Assembly: GCA_029891345.1 (NCBI GenBank)
Contig: CM057009.1
Span: forward strand, 307,064,666 to 307,128,665
Reading direction: 5' to 3'
DNA length: 64,000 bases
DNA from: Dryococelus australis
Lineage: Eukaryota > Arthropoda > Insecta > Phasmatodea > Phasmatidae
Below, one piece after another: positions 59,540 to 64,000 of this stretch; position 1 is the first letter of the stretch, and the number at the start of each line of letters is the position of its first letter. Made by a program: the position numbers and the translations under genes. The notes beneath the pieces were generated by a model. It worked only from the letters and a program-made list of their open reading frames with translations. It did not search any database and was not told the origin of the DNA.

Positions 59540-61500
59540 CCCGTATTGAAGCACTATGACGTCATGTTGAGAATGAAAAAAATTATATTACACCAATAAG
59601 ACATATTGGGGAAAAAGACCAGGCAATCACTAAGTTGCCACGTGATTGCAGCTGGCCAGTCGCGTGCAGGCACTGAGACATCACATGCAGCAGTTAGTCT
59701 GCAGGAGTCTTACTCCGCGAATACGAGTAAGGTGGGTTATAACTGCACCACCGTACTCCGCACCGTAGACTAAAGATGAGGTAAGCCGATCTCGCTGGTT
59801 GCCCACAGCCAATCTCCGTGTCGCAACATTGAACTGCTTTTCTGCCAACACGAATAGCAAAAACGGCGTGGATTAAATTTGAGCTTAGGATTCTGCTTAG
59901 TTAACTTGTGCTTTGAGTTGTTTCATACTTTCTCTAACCGATTTGTAATACAGTTTGATTAAATTCATATATATTTAAAGTATTTTATTAATATAATAGT
60001 GCCTTTCATTTAAAAATTAAGATACAAGCAAACACGTTCATCAATGTTGACCATGTGACGTTGACAGTTGTGTTCTTTTGAGGTAGGTCGATGTTGGGTA
60101 CATGCGCAGAAGACGAATAATAATTCTACCTTATCATTAGTCTATGCTCTTCACGCAGGCTTGTGCTTTCAGTGATTATTTACAGAATGCATGTAAACAC
60201 ATCTACGCAATGCTACTGCACCACACGTAAACTTTCAGTTCTTCAACCGGTGACCTAAGCGGAATAAATTTTCGGTTTTAATCTGGCCGGTATTTAAATA
60301 CCACCTCCTCTCTCTTTCCAATTTCACGGTGTCTGAATTTTTGCTATCCGTATAAAGGAAAACACTTTATTTTTTTATTTTTCAATGCATAAAACTCTCG
60401 CAATTTTATATCAGCCAGAGAAAACCAATTTGATCGAGGGCGCGTTTTTTTTTGTCTGTGGATAGGGAAGCGTACTGTATCAACAAGTTTCTCACCATTC
60501 GGTAAATTTCGGTTATTTTTCGAAATTAATGGAGCATATTATTCAATAAAAATTTTAACATGAATTCAATCGCTTTCATATCCACAAAATGTAAACAAAC
60601 CGCAAACAGGATCAGACGCAGGAGGGAATGGAAGTAACGTGTGTAAGTAGCTCTTTTGAAGGGGGGAAAAAAAAAAAAAAAAAAAAAAAAAAGCCTTGCG
60701 TACAACGAATCAAACAGAAAATGAGTAAGAAACGTATTAGTAAAATACACCGACCAAACAACCCTCTTCGGTAACGCAACAAACATATATTTAAAAATAT
60801 GGCAGTTACTCTACATGAATGATGTTACGAAGGAACAAATATAACGAACAATTTTTATCAGCACTTATTGATAAAGGAAAAATAAAATAAGGCGTTCTTG
60901 AATTTTAAAACTTATTCTAGTGATTAATTAAATTGTTTCTTAATTAAACAAAAGTAATATTTTAAGCACGTTTATATAGTAGATATGCATTTGAGATTAA
61001 TGATGAACTACACATGAAATCGAACTACCAAAACCTGATCTTTCCGCTAACATTTCGCAGTACTGATCACTAATTAGCTCATTTGTTTCAAAAAGTTTGG
61101 TATTGGAACTTCCACTTGCAGTTTTTAACATGCAGTGGCAACCTGGAAGACCGTTTAATGTTTCTTCTTAGCAACGTATGGTTGGCAAGACTGCGTAAGT
61201 GTTGATTTGTACCCGGAGAGTCAATGTAAATGAATTCCCAAGCAGAAAAAGAAAATTATATCATTAATTAATTTTCCTAGATTCTTCTAAACATTTGTGC
61301 ACTAATATTGCAAAGTACTCAAATAATCTGGGGTATTTAAAGCTTAGCAGAAGGAACTGCATTTTCTGTACCATGTTCAACGAGTACAGGCACATAATAA
61401 CGATGATTTTCTTCCAAGAGTCAATATTTGTTCATAATTTCAGCAGATGTCTATCATTGACCCGTCATTTCTGTCCACCGCATGATTTGCTGACACAGCT
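59540..61500. other. Unassigned stretch with a small hairpin and poly-A
   Basis: A short perfect hairpin at 59,709-59,731 ('cttactc' and 'gagtaag' with a 9-base loop) lies in a balanced-composition segment (59,630-59,870) upstream of the zinc-finger ORF. A 26-base A run is at 60,667-60,692. No supported gene. Confidence 0.45.
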
Positions 61501-61501
61501 A

Positions 61502-61565
61502 GTTTCACCAGAGATGGAATCAGTTTCACCAGAGATGGAATCAGTTTCACCAGAGATGGAATCGT
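61502..61565. repeat. Tandem repeat, 3 x 21 bp, in a short ORF
   Basis: 'gtttcaccagagatggaat' occurs three times at 21-bp spacing and encodes VSPEMES three times in the plus ORF 61,295-61,585. The ORF itself has no other support. Confidence 0.9.
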
Positions 61566-62380
61566 CTATTTTCTTAACATTATAATTGGGCCGAAGAAAA
61601 TCCACATGTTATTATTCAATGACGACACCGGCACTAACGTACACGTTTGACGTTCAACGTCCACATTTTACGTTCGGTTCTGCGTTCATAATATACGTCC
61701 GGTTTTGCGATCGATTTATCTAACGCAACAAAAAAAAAGTGTGGTTTTAGATGAAGATTTAACGATTTTAGGTGTTAATTTGCCCCCCAAAACATGTCTG
61801 ACGATATTTTATTTTTTTTTAAATTTGGTTGGGTACCATTCTAAAGAAAATTGCTAAATATTTTTTAAAAATCTTGTTGTGTACTATTCGAAAACACACT
61901 TGCTAAATATTTTTTTTTATTTGACTGTTCCATTTTTGTGTGTTAATTTTCTGCACATTAATTTTTTGTTTGGATAAAATATTATAAGCTTTACATTGTG
62001 CATTACGCCTTCGTATTATACATAAAGATATTGCCCCATGGACGCAATATGTAGAAATTTACATAACTAAAAATATTATAGAAAAAATGGTGGTTGTTGC
62101 TTTACAATTATTTATGTTATAATGTTTATTATAAATATGGAACAGAAGATAGAAATTCAATTCGACCATGGTTTACGTTTGGTTAGTATTTTATTTTTAA
62201 ATACATAGCAAATTGAGAAAAAAATAGAAAACCATACCCAGAAGTTATGTTAGATTATTTTAAAGAAAATAATATAATAATACCAAAACATTAAAAATAA
62301 TAAATAATATTTAAGCAAGAAATACTAATCTCTTTTTATGTTTATTTGGTGTTGTTTTAATTTTATCAAACTTACCTTTT
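61566..62380. other. Very AT-rich stretch before the ORF cluster
   Basis: Two similar 'ttgctaaatatttttt' blocks lie near 61,850 and 61,908. No supported gene. Confidence 0.4.
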
Positions 62381-62383
62381 ATT

Positions 62384-62740
62384 TTAAAAATTTAAATCTA
62401 TTTTTTGATCTTGTATTTCTTTTTTCAGCCAATAATTATAACAAATACAATCTGCAAGATTTTCGAATTTTAATATATGTCTCTCTCTACCTCTATAATT
62501 TACTCTAGGTATATTGGATATAACCAAATCCATTACTTCTTCTAATGTTTCCAATCTTCTACATTCTACGACTATTATTTTTCCAATTATATCTCCCATT
62601 TTTGTATTTTGTATTTCTTCTTTTATTTTTTCGTTATATTGTAGCTATCCTAATCCATCATTAACTTTATAAACTTCTATATTTGAATATGTGTTGCCCA
62701 TAAAATATTTGTTCCATTGGTTTCTATTTCAATAAAAGGT
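62384..62740 (-). pseudogene. AT-rich coding trace, unknown
   Basis: The open part (62,384-62,599) reads from MGDIIGKIIVVECRRLETLE to KKEIQDQKIDLNF with a plausible mixed charged/hydrophobic composition and a natural stop. Coding-like sequence continues upstream on the same strand (EEPFIEIETNGTNI near 62,740). The A/T-ending codons and Lys/Ile/Asn-rich composition differ from the LINE and zinc-finger ORFs elsewhere. No family recognised; a large-DNA-virus or endosymbiont source is a guess. Confidence 0.35.
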
Positions 62741-62770
62741 TCTTCTGCCCACTTGAAAAATGAAAAAGTA

Positions 62771-63054
62771 GCTGAAACTGGGTAGCTGAAAATAAAGTAA
62801 GGTTATTTTCGTACCTATATGAAATTTTTCCAAAAGAAAATTTGAATATAGATATCAAAAATGATCTTTGTCTTAAAATGTTTCTTGCTTTTAATGATTT
62901 TAGAAATTCAAAAACAAAATTAGATATTATATATAGAAATAATGAACTTTTCTATAAGCCAACTCCATATTATCATGGTGATATCATTTATTATTCATTT
63001 GGAGACGAAGACCTTTATATGTTATCGACTGCCTATATACAAAAATTATGGTAG
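62771..63054 (+). CDS. AT-rich ORF, unknown, possibly partial
   Basis: The open frame includes EIFPKENLNIDIKNDLCLKM, FNDFRNSKTKLDIIY and YYHGDIIYYSFGDEDLYML, with a stop at 63,052-63,054. An ATG at 62,842 is one start, but coding-like sequence extends further upstream. Composition is Tyr/Ile/Asn/Asp-rich. It diverges from the minus-strand trace at 62,384-62,740. Function unknown; no domain recognised. Confidence 0.35.
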
Positions 63055-63360
63055 TTAAAGATAAAACAAATATAAAATTTAGTGTTGATTTTAAAAAGCT
63101 GTTGAGGTTGGTACAATTTGCAATGTTGTTTCAATTAGCCAACGAAATTTAACTTATGATTATTTTAAAGAAACTATCACTGAAGATATATAAATTTTTA
63201 ATTTTATTAAATGGATAGTATAACTATTTTACAGAAACAAGAAATTGTTTCGATGTTTTAATACTATTTTTAGACTCATATCGAGTGGTTGCATCAACAA
63301 TTTCTACGAATTCTTAGAAATATAGACGAATTATTTGATATAGTAAAAAATAATAATTAA
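63055..63360 (+). other. Decayed coding-like stretch between AT-rich ORFs
   Basis: Short open pieces such as HIEWLHQQFLRILRNIDELF (near 63,273-63,345) have protein-like composition on the plus strand, but no continuous frame. Confidence 0.3.
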
Positions 63361-63425
63361 AATTAAAATTTCCTCATATTATCACACTCTTATAAAAACA
63401 TATATACAATTTTAATATTATAAAT

Positions 63426-63708
63426 TGATCAAATTATAGAACTTTTAGAACTTTGGGATATTCGATATGAAATTATAAAAACAGAAACTTTTATTGATAA
63501 AGAATTGGACATTGTTAACTTCAAAATTGTTTTAAAAATCGACAAAAATGATCTCAGATCAGATAAATTTTCTAATTTTAAAGACAATGTTTATGGTTTA
63601 GATTGTCGTGATGGTTGGGATTATGGATTCAGTTATGGCAATGCTTCAGATTTTTCTTTATTTTTAAACATTAAAAACTCTTATTGGTGTTTTACATTTG
63701 TTGAATAA
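63426..63708 (+). CDS. AT-rich ORF, unknown, N-terminus uncertain
   Basis: The open frame reads from DQIIELLELWDIRYEII to SYWCFTFVE and a stop at 63,706-63,708. The ATG at 63,505 used by a simple ORF call is an ATT/ATG ambiguity; the frame is open upstream to at least 63,426. Middle part: VYGLDCRDGWDYGFSYG. Rich in Phe, Asp, Asn and Lys. No family recognised. Same strand and style as the ORF ending at 63,054, so they may be neighbours from one source. Confidence 0.35.
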
Positions 63709-63884
63709 AATTTGTAATTTCTATCAATTACCTTTTTTAATACCTAATTTGTTTTTAGCTTAAATAGGTTTGTTTTTGGTCGTTTTTATCGAATTTAAGA
63801 TTTCGATTTTTTAATTCTTTCCTTGCACTTTCGTTACAAATAGCAACAAATTGTTAATAAAAATTTTTCTTGTACTTTTGGTGC

Positions 63885-64000
63885 AAATTGCTTGTTTTTA
63901 TAGTATCAAAATTTCTGCACGGGCTTATTGTGAAATATTGTAAAATGTGTGTGATTTTAGGCTTAAATTGCTTGTTTTTCAATGAAAATTGCTTGTTTTT
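63885..64000. repeat. Short direct repeat 'aaattgcttgttttt' x3
   Basis: Three copies near 63,886, 63,965 and 63,986, the last running into the window end. This could be the start of a longer array beyond the window. Confidence 0.6.

Noticed and set aside
1-64000. Telomeric (TTAGG)n or rRNA sequence
   Set aside because: No tandem telomeric repeat and no rRNA-like conserved stretch was seen.

Overview
The window looks like gene-poor nuclear DNA from an insect or close relative: AT-rich, full of interspersed repeats, with no bacterial-style operons and no intact multi-exon host gene that I can defend. I could not identify the species. The evidence is tRNA-headed SINEs, an APE-type LINE, miniature inverted-repeat elements, satellites and a Polinton fossil of the type common in arthropods. 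Layout: 0-1.4 kb holds MITE and SINE pieces. About 1.6-6.67 kb is one nearly full-length but dead LINE (ORF1 with a CCHC knuckle; ORF2 with endonuclease and reverse transcriptase). 6.7-14.9 kb is repeat-derived or unassigned DNA with a MITE, a 106-bp triplicate and a possible solo LTR. About 14.915-30.077 kb is an old, broken Polinton (Maverick) with very long inverted arms. Its core carries integrase, a conserved accessory gene and packaging ATPase on the minus strand, and PLA2-like, protease, penton-like and major capsid genes on the plus strand. I see no DNA polymerase B core in it. 30-42.6 kb holds SINEs, MITEs (one with another transposon nested inside) and a CpG-rich block. 42.6-44.1 kb is a 113-bp satellite with dimeric higher-order structure. 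45.39-48.91 kb is a mariner/Tc-like DNA transposon with a DUF4817-type transposase remnant. It is split by a ~1.85 kb insertion and itself sits inside a decayed C2H2 zinc-finger gene (45.34-49.65 kb). 49.7-56.5 kb contains a 38-bp array, SINEs, MITEs, a large foldback hairpin and a CT microsatellite. 58.3-59.9 kb holds a 211-codon zinc-finger ORF with a Ser/Pro/Thr-rich repeat and a TATA/initiator-like start. 62.3-63.71 kb is a very AT-rich cluster of short coding-like ORFs of unknown, possibly foreign, origin. The genes do not form one working pathway: nearly all recognisable coding sequence is mobile-element debris. The most useful signals are the Polinton with ~3 kb arms and no polymerase, the transposon-split zinc-finger gene, the satellite dimer structure, the promoter-proximal zinc-finger ORF and the AT-rich ORF cluster. 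All homology calls come from motif recognition by eye; no search was run.
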